Below are positions 34,463 through 42,350 of a DNA stretch of 64,000 nucleotides, piece after piece (positions within the stretch are counted from its first letter, which is position 1; the number at the start of each line of letters is the position of its first letter). The notes under the pieces are model-generated. The model ran no database searches. It saw nothing but the letters and a program-made list of their open reading frames with translations, and was not told the DNA's origin. Source of the DNA: JBBQNR01 sp038330145 (lineage in GTDB: Bacteria; Actinomycetota; Thermoleophilia; Solirubrobacterales; JBBDJG01). Both the position numbers and the translations under genes were made by a program. Where the stretch lies: positions 60,226-124,225 of the forward strand of contig JBBQNR010000001.1 in the NCBI GenBank assembly GCA_038330145.1, written 5' to 3'.

Positions 34463-35341
34463 ATGGCGACGACCGGACATCCCGAAGTTGCGACGCTACT
34501 GGAGGCGCTCCCCTACATACGGGAGTTCTTCGGCACCACCGTCGTGATCAAGTACGGCGGCTCGGCCATGGCCGAGGAGGATCTGCGCGAAGCGTTCGCG
34601 ACCGACGTCGTGCTGCTCAAGTACGTCGGGGTCAATCCAGTCATCGTCCACGGCGGCGGTCCGGAGATCACCGACTACATGAACCGGCTCGGGTTGCCCG
34701 TCGAGTTCGTGCAGGGCCTGCGCGTGTCGGACGAGCAGACCGTCGAGGTCGCGAAGATGGTCCTGCTCGGCAAGCTCAACAAGGACATAGTCGTGAGGCT
34801 CAACCGTCACGGCCAGTCCGCCGTTGGCCTGAGCGGGGACGACGGCGCGCTGTTCGAGGTCGCGAAGCAGCTCGTTCCCGATGCCAGCGGGGAGCAGCAG
34901 GACCTCGGTTACGTCGGCAGCATCCAGCACGTCGACGTGGACGTGCTCAACCACATCGCCGAGGACTACATCCCGGTCGTGGCGTCGGTCGGGTCGGATG
35001 CCGAGGGCAACTCGTACAACGTCAATGCCGACGAGGCAGCCGGCGCGGTCGCCGCCGCGCTCGGCGCCTACAAGGTCATTTTCATGACCGACGTCGAGGG
35101 CTGGCTTGCGGACCGCGACAATCCCGGCTCGCTCGTTTCCGAGGCGGACGTCGAGACCGTGCGGCGCCGGATCTCCTCGGGAGAGGTCGGGGGCGGCATG
35201 CTGCCAAAGCTGAAGGCCTGCGCGGACGCGGTCGAGGCCGGCGTGGCCTCCGCGCACATCGTCGACGGTCGCAAGCCGCATTCGCTGTTGCTGGAGCTGT
35301 TCACCCACGCCGGCATCGGCACCAAGGTCAGCAACGCCTGA
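34463..35341 (+). CDS. argB: Acetylglutamate kinase
   Basis: Amino-acid kinase (292 aa) that phosphorylates N-acetylglutamate, usually the arginine-feedback step. Signatures are VIKYGGSAMAEE, VIVHGGGPEI, NADEAAGAVAAALGA and GGGMLPKLKAC. An N-terminal helix precedes the kinase fold (ATLLEALPYIREFFG), as in the hexameric arginine-sensitive enzymes, so feedback inhibition is likely (inference). The ATG at 34463 is 64 bp after argJ; the stop overlaps argD by 1 nt. Confidence 0.96.
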   Translation: MATTGHPEVATLLEALPYIREFFGTTVVIKYGGSAMAEEDLREAFATDVVLLKYVGVNPVIVHGGGPEITDYMNRLGLPVEFVQGLRVSDEQTVEVAKMVLLGKLNKDIVVRLNRHGQSAVGLSGDDGALFEVAKQLVPDASGEQQDLGYVGSIQHVDVDVLNHIAEDYIPVVASVGSDAEGNSYNVNADEAAGAVAAALGAYKVIFMTDVEGWLADRDNPGSLVSEADVETVRRRISSGEVGGGMLPKLKACADAVEAGVASAHIVDGRKPHSLLLELFTHAGIGTKVSNA

Positions 35342-36534
35342 TGAGCGACCGGACCAGGACGGCCGGCTCGCTGGCCGCCGAGCTGACAGCGCTGGACCAG
35401 GCCCATGTCATGCACACCTACGCGCGTCAGCCCGTGGCCTTCGTGCGCGGAGAGGGAGCGACTCTCTACGACGCCGAGGGCGAGGCGTACCTGGATTTCC
35501 TGGCCGGCATCTCGGTCTGCAACGCCGGCCACTGCCCAGCGCGAGTCGTGGAGGCGATCAGGGAGCAGGCGGAGCGGCTGCTGCACGCCTCGAACCTCTA
35601 CGTGACGGAGCCGGCGGCCCGCCTGGCCGAGCGGCTCACCGCATCCTTCGCGCCGGACTCACGCGTCTTCTTCGGCAACTCGGGCGCCGAGGCCAACGAG
35701 GCCGCTATCAAGTTGGCCCGCAAGCGGCGCCGAGGTGGCGAGATCGTCGTGCTGGAGGGCGCCTTCCACGGTCGCACGATGGGGGCACTGTCGGCGACAC
35801 CGCAGGAGACGAAGCAGGAGCCGTTCGCGCCCATGCTGGCCGGATTCGTCGCTGTCCCTCGTGACGACCCGGCCGCGATCGAGCACACGGTCGGGGAGCA
35901 CACCGCCGCCGTCCTGATAGAGCCGGTGCAGGGCGAGACGGGCATCTGGCCGACGTCCGACGCGATGCTCTCGGCGGCCCGCGATGCCTGCGACCGCAGC
36001 GGCGCGCTGCTGATGTTCGACGAGATCCAGTGCGGCATGGGCAGGACCGGAACGTTGTGGGCCTTCGAGCAGACGAGCGTCAGGCCCGATGTCCTGACCG
36101 CCGCCAAGGCGCTCGCGAGCGGCCTTCCAATCGGCGTCTGCATCGCCGGCGGAGACGCGGCCAGGATGCTCGAGCCCGGAGACCACGGAACCACCTTCGG
36201 CGGCAGCCCGGTCGTCGCCGCGGCCGCGCTGGCGACGCTCGAGCTGATCGACGACGAGCGCATGCTGGCCTCGGTGCGCCGCCTTGGCGAGCGCCTGCGC
36301 GCCGGCCTCGAGCGGTTGCGCGGCGAGGGAAAGCTGACGTCCGTGCGTGGCAGAGGCCTGATGCTGGCCGGCGACCTGCCCGATGCGCGCGCGGCTGAAG
36401 TGGTGCTGGCGGCGCTCGAGCAACGCATCGTGCTCAACTCGACCGGGCCCGCGACGCTGCGGTTCATTCCACCGTTCGTGATCAGCGACTCCGACGTCGA
36501 CCGCGTGATCGAGTTCCTGGGGCAGACGCTCTGA
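35341..36534 (+). CDS. argD: Acetylornithine aminotransferase
   Basis: PLP-dependent class III aminotransferase (397 aa) converting N-acetylglutamate semialdehyde to N-acetylornithine. It has FFGNSGAEANEAAIKLAR, FHGRTMGALS, the cofactor-binding FDEIQCGMGRTG and the Schiff-base lysine in TAAKALASGLPIG, then GTTFGGSPV. The ATG at 35341 directly follows the argB stop (TGATG). A frame extending upstream to 34426 reads through argB out of frame and is rejected. In mycobacteria argF and argR follow here; they do not in this window. Confidence 0.95.
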   Translation: MSDRTRTAGSLAAELTALDQAHVMHTYARQPVAFVRGEGATLYDAEGEAYLDFLAGISVCNAGHCPARVVEAIREQAERLLHASNLYVTEPAARLAERLTASFAPDSRVFFGNSGAEANEAAIKLARKRRRGGEIVVLEGAFHGRTMGALSATPQETKQEPFAPMLAGFVAVPRDDPAAIEHTVGEHTAAVLIEPVQGETGIWPTSDAMLSAARDACDRSGALLMFDEIQCGMGRTGTLWAFEQTSVRPDVLTAAKALASGLPIGVCIAGGDAARMLEPGDHGTTFGGSPVVAAAALATLELIDDERMLASVRRLGERLRAGLERLRGEGKLTSVRGRGLMLAGDLPDARAAEVVLAALEQRIVLNSTGPATLRFIPPFVISDSDVDRVIEFLGQTL

Positions 36535-36584
36535 GCCGCGAGGGCAAGACAGGCGCTGAAAGCCCCACGCAAGGACCGGGCGCA

Positions 36585-37835
36585 ATGCCGACCGCCTCAT
36601 ACGAGGCGAGGCCGGAGGAGGTCGGGCGCGTGCTGCTGCTGTACTCGGGCGGCCTCGACACCTCCGTGATGCTGAAGTGGATCCAGGACCAGTACGAGGC
36701 CGAGGTGGTGGCGCTGACGGTCGACCTCGGCCAGCCGGGCGAGGACTTCGGCGTCGTGCGCGACAAGGCGCTGCGGCTGGGCGCGCTCGATTGCCTGGTC
36801 GTGGACGCCAAGCAGGAGTTCGCGCGCGACTACGTGCTGCCGGCGATCAAGGCCAACGGTCTCTACGGCGGTGGCTATCCGCTCTTCACCGCCCTCGGCC
36901 GGCCGCTGATCGCGAAGCTGGCGGTCGAGAAGGCGCGCGAGACCGGCTGCGACACGATCGCGCACGGCTGCACCGGCAAGGGCAACGACCAGGTTCGCAT
37001 CGAGGGGACCGTGGCCGCGCTCGACCCCGGCCTCAAGATCATCGCTCCCGTCCGCGGCTGGCAGATGGGACGCGAGGAGGAGATCGCGTACGCCCGCGAG
37101 CACGGCATTCCGATCAAGGGTGGGACCGAGGTGCCGCCGTACTCGGTGGACGACAACATCTGGGGGCGCTCCTCCGAGGGCGGCCCGATCGAGGACCTCT
37201 CGCAGCCGGCGCGCGACGACGTGTTCGAGATCGTCACGCCGCCGGAGCAGGCGCCCGACAAGGCACGCACGCTCGAGATCGAGTTCGAGCGCGGCTGCCC
37301 GGTCGCTCTCGACGGTGAGCGCCTCGACCTGGTCGAGCTGATCGAGCGCACGGCGAAGATCGCGGGCGAGTACGGCGTCGGCATCGTCGACCACATAGAG
37401 GACCGCATCGTCGGCCTCAAGGTGCGCGACGTGTACGAGGTGCCCGCCGCGCAGGTGATCCTGATGGCGCACCGCGAGCTGGAGAAGCTGGTCGGCACGA
37501 TCCACCAGAACGGCTTCAAGTCACAGCTCGACCACCATTGGGCTTACCTCGTCTACGCCGGGCTCTGGTACGAGCCGCTGCTGTCGGACCTGAACGCGTT
37601 CATGGACTCCGTCAACGAGTACGTCAGCGGCAGCATCACGCTGCGCCTGTACAAGGGCAACGTCACGGTGGTCAAGCGAGAGTCGCCGAACGCCCTCTAC
37701 GACCCGGAGCTGGCGGGCTTCGGCGAGTCCGGCGGTCTCTTCAGCCAGCAGGCGAGTCCCGGCTTCATCGAGCTGTGGTCGCTCCAGAGCCGGATGGCGC
37801 ACCGTGTACGAAACAGGCCGAGCGGGAAGGAGTAA
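36585..37835 (+). CDS. argG: Argininosuccinate synthase
   Basis: ATP-dependent condensation of citrulline with aspartate (416 aa). The PP-loop is LLYSGGLDTSVMLKW. Other family blocks are AHGCTGKGNDQVR, VDDNIWGRSSEGG and GLKVRDVYEVPAA. It follows argD after a 50-bp gap, without argF or argR between them. RBS-like purines are weak; the ATG at 36585 is used, although homology proper begins about 12 residues later. Confidence 0.96.
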   Translation: MPTASYEARPEEVGRVLLLYSGGLDTSVMLKWIQDQYEAEVVALTVDLGQPGEDFGVVRDKALRLGALDCLVVDAKQEFARDYVLPAIKANGLYGGGYPLFTALGRPLIAKLAVEKARETGCDTIAHGCTGKGNDQVRIEGTVAALDPGLKIIAPVRGWQMGREEEIAYAREHGIPIKGGTEVPPYSVDDNIWGRSSEGGPIEDLSQPARDDVFEIVTPPEQAPDKARTLEIEFERGCPVALDGERLDLVELIERTAKIAGEYGVGIVDHIEDRIVGLKVRDVYEVPAAQVILMAHRELEKLVGTIHQNGFKSQLDHHWAYLVYAGLWYEPLLSDLNAFMDSVNEYVSGSITLRLYKGNVTVVKRESPNALYDPELAGFGESGGLFSQQASPGFIELWSLQSRMAHRVRNRPSGKE

Positions 37836-37840
37836 AAGCG

Positions 37841-38002
37841 ATGTTCTACAAGGCACTGGGGTTCACGGTCTGGAAGCTGGGAGTCGCCTACCTCCGTCGT
37901 CGCTACGCGAGGCCGGCGAAGATCGTGGCGCTGCTTGGAGTGAGCGGCGCGCTCGCGGCCGGCGTGTATCTGGCTACGCGCTCCGCTGCCGACGACGAGT
38001 AG
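37841..38002 (+). CDS. Small single-pass membrane protein, unknown
   Basis: 53-aa frame, 5 bp after argG, with GGGAAGGAG about 11 bases before the ATG. It begins with a short amphipathic segment and a basic stretch (YLRRRYARPAK), then one hydrophobic helix (IVALLGVSGALAAGVYLATR), and ends in an acidic tail. I recognise no family. The ribosome site, spacing and sensible membrane topology support a real gene, probably co-transcribed with argG. Confidence 0.65.
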   Translation: MFYKALGFTVWKLGVAYLRRRYARPAKIVALLGVSGALAAGVYLATRSAADDE

Positions 38003-38033
38003 CCGCTCCCAGGGCCGCAATTAGTCTTTAGCC

Positions 38034-39323
38034 ATGTGGCGCAACTGGGCCGGTGATCAGCAGTGCGTGCCGGCGGCCGTCGAGTGGCCGGAAACGGTCG
38101 AGCAGGTCCAGCGGGCCGTGACGTCGGCAGCGGCCGCCGGCCGCACCGTCCGGGCCGCCGCTGCCGGGCACTCGTTCACCGACGTCGCCTGCACCGACGG
38201 AACCATGTTGCGGCTGGAGTCGATGGACCGGCTGCTCGACGTCGATCGTGAGTCGGGCCTGGTCAAGGTCGAGGCGGGCATCCGGTTGCACCACCTGTGC
38301 GAAGAGCTGCACCGGCACGGGCTGGCGATGGAGAACATGGGAGACATCGACGTCCAGACGCTCGCCGGAGCGCTTTCGACGGGTACGCACGGAACCGGCA
38401 TCAGGCTCGGCAACCTCTCGGCTCAGGTCGAGGCGATGGAGCTGGTGCTCGCGGACGGCAGCCGGCTCGAGTGCTCGAGGGACTCGGACCCAGACACGCT
38501 GCGCGCCGCCCGAGTCGGCCTCGGCGCGCTCGGAGTGATCGTCAACGTGACGCTGCGCGCGGTGCCGGCCTTCACGCTCAACCGGCTCGACCATCCGCTG
38601 CCCCTGGACGAGACGCTCCCTCGCATCGACGAGCTTGTGGCGGGCAACGACCACTTCGAGTTCTACACCTGGCCGCACGGGGGCATCGCCCTGGTTCGCG
38701 AGACCAAGCGCGACGACGGACCGCCTTGCCCGCGCTCCCGCGCGCGCGAATGGTGGGAGGAGTCGGTGCTCGAGAACGGCGCCGTCTCGGTGATGGCGCG
38801 CACCGGCCGTCGCTTCCCGTCCCGAATCCCTGCGCTCAACCGCACCATCTCCCGGCTGCTGACCGGCTCACGCAAGGTCGACCGCAGCTACCGCGTCTTC
38901 GCCAGCCGGCGCCGCGTCAGGTTCACGGAGATGGAATACGGCGTTCCGTACCAGCACGGCGTCGATGCGATCCGCAACGTGCTGGAGACGATCGACCGGC
39001 GCGGGTTCGCGGTCGGCTTCCCGATTGAGGTCCGCTTCGTTGCCGCCGACGACGCTTACCTGAGCCCGTCCAGCGGACGCGAGACCTGTTACATCGCCGT
39101 TCACATGTACAGCGGCATGGATTGGTACCCGTACTTTCGCGCGGTCGAGTCGATCATGGATTCCTACGGCGGGCGTCCACACTGGGGCAAGCGCCACTTC
39201 CAGTCGGGTGCGACGCTGGCGCCGCGCTATCCGGAGTGGGATCGCTTCCAGGCGGTGCGATCGAAGCTGGACCCCGCCGGTGTGTTCTCGAACGAGTACA
39301 CGGACCGCGTGCTCGGCGATTGA
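38034..39323 (+). CDS. FAD-linked aldonolactone oxidase (D-arabinono-1,4-lactone/L-gulonolactone oxidase family)
   Basis: VAO-type flavoprotein of 429 aa. The FAD-binding domain is N-terminal (AAAAGHSFTDVACTDG; the His of GHS is the usual covalent FAD attachment site), with ALSTGTHGTG following. The C-terminal ALO domain ends with the family's HW-x-K motif (PHWGKRHFQS). It oxidises sugar lactones, with electrons passed to oxygen or another acceptor; the actual substrate is unknown. The stop codon lies within a perfect 13-bp stem (39315-39353). It is convergent with a PLP-dependent aldolase/deaminase gene; I recall such pairs as neighbours in other actinobacteria. Confidence 0.87.
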   Translation: MWRNWAGDQQCVPAAVEWPETVEQVQRAVTSAAAAGRTVRAAAAGHSFTDVACTDGTMLRLESMDRLLDVDRESGLVKVEAGIRLHHLCEELHRHGLAMENMGDIDVQTLAGALSTGTHGTGIRLGNLSAQVEAMELVLADGSRLECSRDSDPDTLRAARVGLGALGVIVNVTLRAVPAFTLNRLDHPLPLDETLPRIDELVAGNDHFEFYTWPHGGIALVRETKRDDGPPCPRSRAREWWEESVLENGAVSVMARTGRRFPSRIPALNRTISRLLTGSRKVDRSYRVFASRRRVRFTEMEYGVPYQHGVDAIRNVLETIDRRGFAVGFPIEVRFVAADDAYLSPSSGRETCYIAVHMYSGMDWYPYFRAVESIMDSYGGRPHWGKRHFQSGATLAPRYPEWDRFQAVRSKLDPAGVFSNEYTDRVLGD

Positions 39324-39353
39324 TTCCGAATCCGCGTGTTGGAATCAATCGCC
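39315..39353. terminator. Bidirectional hairpin, GATTGATTCC family member 2
   Basis: GGCGATTGATTCC (39315-39327) pairs perfectly with GGAATCAATCGCC (39341-39353) around a 13-nt loop, followed by CTAG-like sequence. It lies between convergent genes and contains the TGA of the left gene. It shares its stem core with the hairpin at 22174-22222. Confidence 0.75.
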
Positions 39354-39398
39354 TAGGCCCTGCCGGCGCGCGCATCGGCGCCGCCACCCCCGCCTGAG

Positions 39399-40646
39399 CT
39401 ACAGAAAGGCCTGTCCTTCGCCGCGGTAGGTGGGCAGCTCGTCGACGATCTCGTCGCCCGACACCACGTAGAGGGTGTTGAAGCGCTCGCACAGCTCGCC
39501 GGCCTTGGTGTGCCGCATGTAAACCTTGCCGCCGTGACGCAGGCGGGCCGCCGGGGTGCCGAGCAGCGGGGTCTGAACCTCGCCGGCTCCCTCCAGCGGA
39601 TCGAGCTTCAAGCCCTGCGGAAGGTAGGGGGTCGGGACCCGTGACTGCTCCCCGATCCCCGAGGCCAGGTAGCCGCCACCGAGCGCGGTCGCGATCGAGG
39701 GCGACGGCTTGCGAACCACCGGCAGGGCGAACATGGCGGCGGGGCGAAGCCGGAAGGCCGTGTAGGTGTCGAACAGCGTCGGCGCGTAGAAGCCCGAGCC
39801 GGCCGCGACCTCGGTCACGGCCGGCTCCGCGGCCGTGCTCTCGATGCTGCCGGTGCCGCCGCCGTTGACGAACTCGAGCGGTGCGATCCGGCCCACCGCT
39901 TCGACGATCTCGGCACGCCGCGACCGGATCTCACGCCTCGACGCCCGTTGCATGACGCGGATGGCAGCGCTCCTCAACCGCCTGCCGGGAACACGGTCGC
40001 CCAGCCCGGCTATGTGTGCCTCGTATGCCATCAGGCCCACCAGGCGCACGGCGGGCCGGCTTTCGACCTCGATCGCAAGCGCCCCGGCGGCTTCAGGCGT
40101 GCGGATCGGTGAGCGCTTGGCACCGATCTTGACCCGGCCGCCCGCGATCCAGAAGCCGACGTCGATCTCGATCGCCACCCTCAGCGGCGGCGCTCCGGCC
40201 GGCACCGACGCCTCGATCAGGTCCAGGTGCTGCGTCGAGTCGACCATCAGCACCGGGGCGCCGTCGGGATCCTGGGCCGTCAGCTCGGCGAGCGCGGACA
40301 TTGCCTCGCGGTCCACGGTCGGGTAGGCGACGACCAGGTCGCGCAGGCCGTGGGCGGCCAGCCACAGCGATTCCGGCAGGGTGTAGGTCAGCAGACCCTG
40401 GAAGCCCGGGTCGCGCGCCAGGATGCGCTCCTGGAGCGCCCGGCAGCGGATCGATTTGCTGGCTACCCGGATCGGCTTTCCGGAAGAGCGCCGGAGCATG
40501 TCGTCACCGTTGGCCCAGAGAGCGTCGATGTCGACGAACGCAAACGGTGCGTCGATGCTCTCGAATGCACGCTCGTAGCGGCGGTGAGCACCTTCGGGAG
40601 CGAAGGAATCGGTGCCGACCGGCTGTCGTGTCGTCGAAACGCTCAC
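39399..40646 (-). CDS. PLP-dependent amino-acid deaminase/aldolase (alanine racemase-like barrel)
   Basis: Fold-type III PLP enzyme of 415 aa related to D-threonine aldolase/D-serine dehydratase. The N-terminal barrel has the PLP lysine in RVASKSIRCRAL near residue 65, then EIDVGFWIAGGR. GGGTGSIEST resembles the phosphate-binding segment. The C-terminal beta domain includes the metal-type H-T-K-A-G-E-L-C segment (RHTKAGELCERFN) typical of D-TA family zinc/manganese sites. Substrate is not deducible. It is convergent with the aldonolactone oxidase. Confidence 0.82.
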   Translation of the reverse strand: MSVSTTRQPVGTDSFAPEGAHRRYERAFESIDAPFAFVDIDALWANGDDMLRRSSGKPIRVASKSIRCRALQERILARDPGFQGLLTYTLPESLWLAAHGLRDLVVAYPTVDREAMSALAELTAQDPDGAPVLMVDSTQHLDLIEASVPAGAPPLRVAIEIDVGFWIAGGRVKIGAKRSPIRTPEAAGALAIEVESRPAVRLVGLMAYEAHIAGLGDRVPGRRLRSAAIRVMQRASRREIRSRRAEIVEAVGRIAPLEFVNGGGTGSIESTAAEPAVTEVAAGSGFYAPTLFDTYTAFRLRPAAMFALPVVRKPSPSIATALGGGYLASGIGEQSRVPTPYLPQGLKLDPLEGAGEVQTPLLGTPAARLRHGGKVYMRHTKAGELCERFNTLYVVSGDEIVDELPTYRGEGQAFL

Positions 40647-41111
40647 CTTTCGAGCCTACCGCCCGCGTCTTGCGGGATGACGGCTCGCAGGGGGTTGGCA
40701 GGGCCAGGGGCCGCGGTTATGATCGCCGCGCTAAGCAGAGTCATCCCACGACTCGCCGGCACGTTCAGGCGGGCTGACGTTGGTCAGGTCCAAGGAGCTG
40801 ATCCAGTGTGCCCCCTTCGTTTCCAGCAGCCCCTATTTCCAGCAGTATTCGTCGGGGGTGCCCCTGCTCTCGCAAACTGCTTGCGGGGCCCCTACCACCA
40901 GTCCACGGGGGCTTCGACCGCGGTCTGCAACGGCCCCACCCTGAGACAGACCGCCACCGCGAGATCCCATCGCGCGAGCGTCGCTCGGCCGCAACGGCCC
41001 AGGGCGGCGCTCGCCGCGGGGGGTGCACCTGTCACGGGGGGGGCCGCGGTTTCTGAGCCAGCGGGCGGGAGGGCTGAAGCCCAACTCGACTGGTACAGTA
41101 ACGCGCTGCAA
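40647..41111. other. Intergenic region upstream of the c-di-AMP riboswitch
   Basis: 465 bp with no gene. The end holds an extended -10 element TGGTACAGT at 41091-41099, a likely promoter for the riboswitch transcript starting near 41106. Homopolymeric C and G runs occur around 40810-41045. The other end must contain the minus-strand promoter of the aldolase gene. No RNA gene is recognised. Confidence 0.45.
41091..41099 (+). promoter_or_regulatory. Extended -10 promoter element of riboswitch transcript
   Basis: TGGTACAGT matches TGn-TAnnnT and lies about 13 bp before the first conserved base block of the aptamer, leaving almost no leader before it. No clear -35 is seen, which extended -10 promoters can do without. 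Confidence 0.5.
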
Positions 41112-41265
41112 ATAGGCCGAATCTCCGCCGGTCGGCGGCGGAGAGCGGGGGATCCAGTGGTGGCCGGGCGCTATGCCCGCCGCCGGGGCTAATCCACTGA
41201 CTTGGTAGCGCCACTCCTTCGGCGCGAGCCCGACAGCTAACCCCGTAGGCCTCAGAAGGAGGTCT
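41112..41265 (+). ncRNA. Cyclic-di-AMP (ydaO/yuaA) riboswitch
   Basis: Diagnostic blocks occur in order: GGCCGAATC (41116-41124), a perfect GC stem, GGGGGATCCA (41147-41156), a long hairpin, GGGGCTAATCC (41185-41195), and the 3' signature CGACAGCTAACCCCGTAGGC (41231-41250), ending directly against the AAGGAGG ribosome site. These are the conserved features of ydaO aptamers, which in actinobacteria typically sit before rpf and other wall-hydrolase genes and switch expression off when c-di-AMP binds. That is exactly the context here. Confidence 0.93.
41256..41262 (+). promoter_or_regulatory. Strong Shine-Dalgarno pointing to an AUC start
   Basis: AAGGAGG at 41256-41262 is the best ribosome site near the cell-wall gene. 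The annotated ATG is 34 bases away, while an in-frame ATC at 41270 is 7 bases away and would add nine residues (reading IRRVALRVA before MMSL), giving a proper basic n-region for the signal peptide. Confidence 0.6.
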
Positions 41266-41296
41266 TGGAATCCGCAGGGTTGCCCTCAGGGTCGCA

Positions 41297-42259
41297 ATGA
41301 TGTCGCTCGTGACAGCAGCACTTGTCGCGGCGCCGGCGCACGCCGACGTGGCCTCCCTCCAGGCTCAGGTGGACCAAGCACGCCAGCAAGCTCGTTCGCT
41401 TGCGGCCGGAGTGCAGATGCGCACGGCCGAGCTCGAGGCGGCAGCCTCCCGGGCCGCGGACGCCGGACGCCGACAGCAGGCACTCGAGGGCGCGCTGGTG
41501 CGCGGCCGGGTACGGCTGGTGCGGATTCGAGCGGCCGCGCAGGTGGCGCACGGCAGGCTGCTCGAGGCCCAGGCTCGCTACAGGCGCTCGCAGCGCCAGC
41601 TCGCTCGCCGCGTGGTGGCGATCTACAAGAGCGATGCCCCGGATCTCACGACCGTGCTGCTGGAGGCCGACGGCTTCAGCGACCTGCTCACCCGCACGGC
41701 CTACCTGAAGGAGATCAACGACGCCGACGGCGCTCTGGTGCGCCGCGTGGAGGATCTGCGCGACGGGGTCCGCTCCTGGCTCGACCGCGTTCGCGAGCTG
41801 CGAGGCCTTGCGGCGGCTGAGGTGATCCGCATCGGGGCGGCCCGCGACGAGGTGGCCCAGATCCGCGCCGCGGCGCAGGCACGCGCCGCGGCCCTGGGGC
41901 GCGCCCGCGCCGCCCAGCAGGCGTCACTGGCCGCTCTTCGCTCGCGCATGGCCGGCTGGACCGCCCAGGTGCGTGCCCTCCAGGCCGCCACCGGCGGCGG
42001 CAACGCGGGGCAGACCGTGGGCCAGTGGCTGGGAGACTTCTCGATCCCGAAGTCGATCGTGATGTGCGAGTCCGGCGGCAACTATGGGGCGCTCAACCCC
42101 TCCAGCGGGGCGGGCGGCGCTTACCAGATGCTGCCCGACACCTACAAGGGCCTGGGCGGCCGCTACAAGGCTCCCCACCTGGCGCCCGAGTGGGAACAGG
42201 ACAAGCTCGCCGACAAGCTCTGGAACGGCGGCGCCGGCCGCGGCAACTGGGAGTGCTGA
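41297..42259 (+). CDS. Secreted coiled-coil / Rpf-like transglycosylase, under c-di-AMP riboswitch
   Basis: Exported wall enzyme of at least 320 aa. After the signal peptide (ending APAHA) comes a long alpha-helical coiled-coil (about residues 17-235) of the PcsB/RipA-N type, rich in Ala, Arg and Gln. A C-terminal lysozyme-like Rpf domain follows: IVMCESGGNYGALNPSSGAGGAYQML (catalytic Glu in CESGG) with a closing GNWEC. Such enzymes cleave peptidoglycan during growth or septation. The first ATG (41297) gives a short signal peptide with no positive charge; an AUC start at 41270 fits the Shine-Dalgarno and signal peptide better. Controlled by the ydaO riboswitch immediately upstream. Confidence 0.88.
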   Translation: MMSLVTAALVAAPAHADVASLQAQVDQARQQARSLAAGVQMRTAELEAAASRAADAGRRQQALEGALVRGRVRLVRIRAAAQVAHGRLLEAQARYRRSQRQLARRVVAIYKSDAPDLTTVLLEADGFSDLLTRTAYLKEINDADGALVRRVEDLRDGVRSWLDRVRELRGLAAAEVIRIGAARDEVAQIRAAAQARAAALGRARAAQQASLAALRSRMAGWTAQVRALQAATGGGNAGQTVGQWLGDFSIPKSIVMCESGGNYGALNPSSGAGGAYQMLPDTYKGLGGRYKAPHLAPEWEQDKLADKLWNGGAGRGNWEC

Positions 42260-42350
42260 GGGGCCAGGAGCGAGGGACGGAACGCGGTCTTTGCTCGATT
42301 CGCGTTCCTGATTTGGCATTTCTGACTTAGCCGTTGCATAAGCTCACCCC

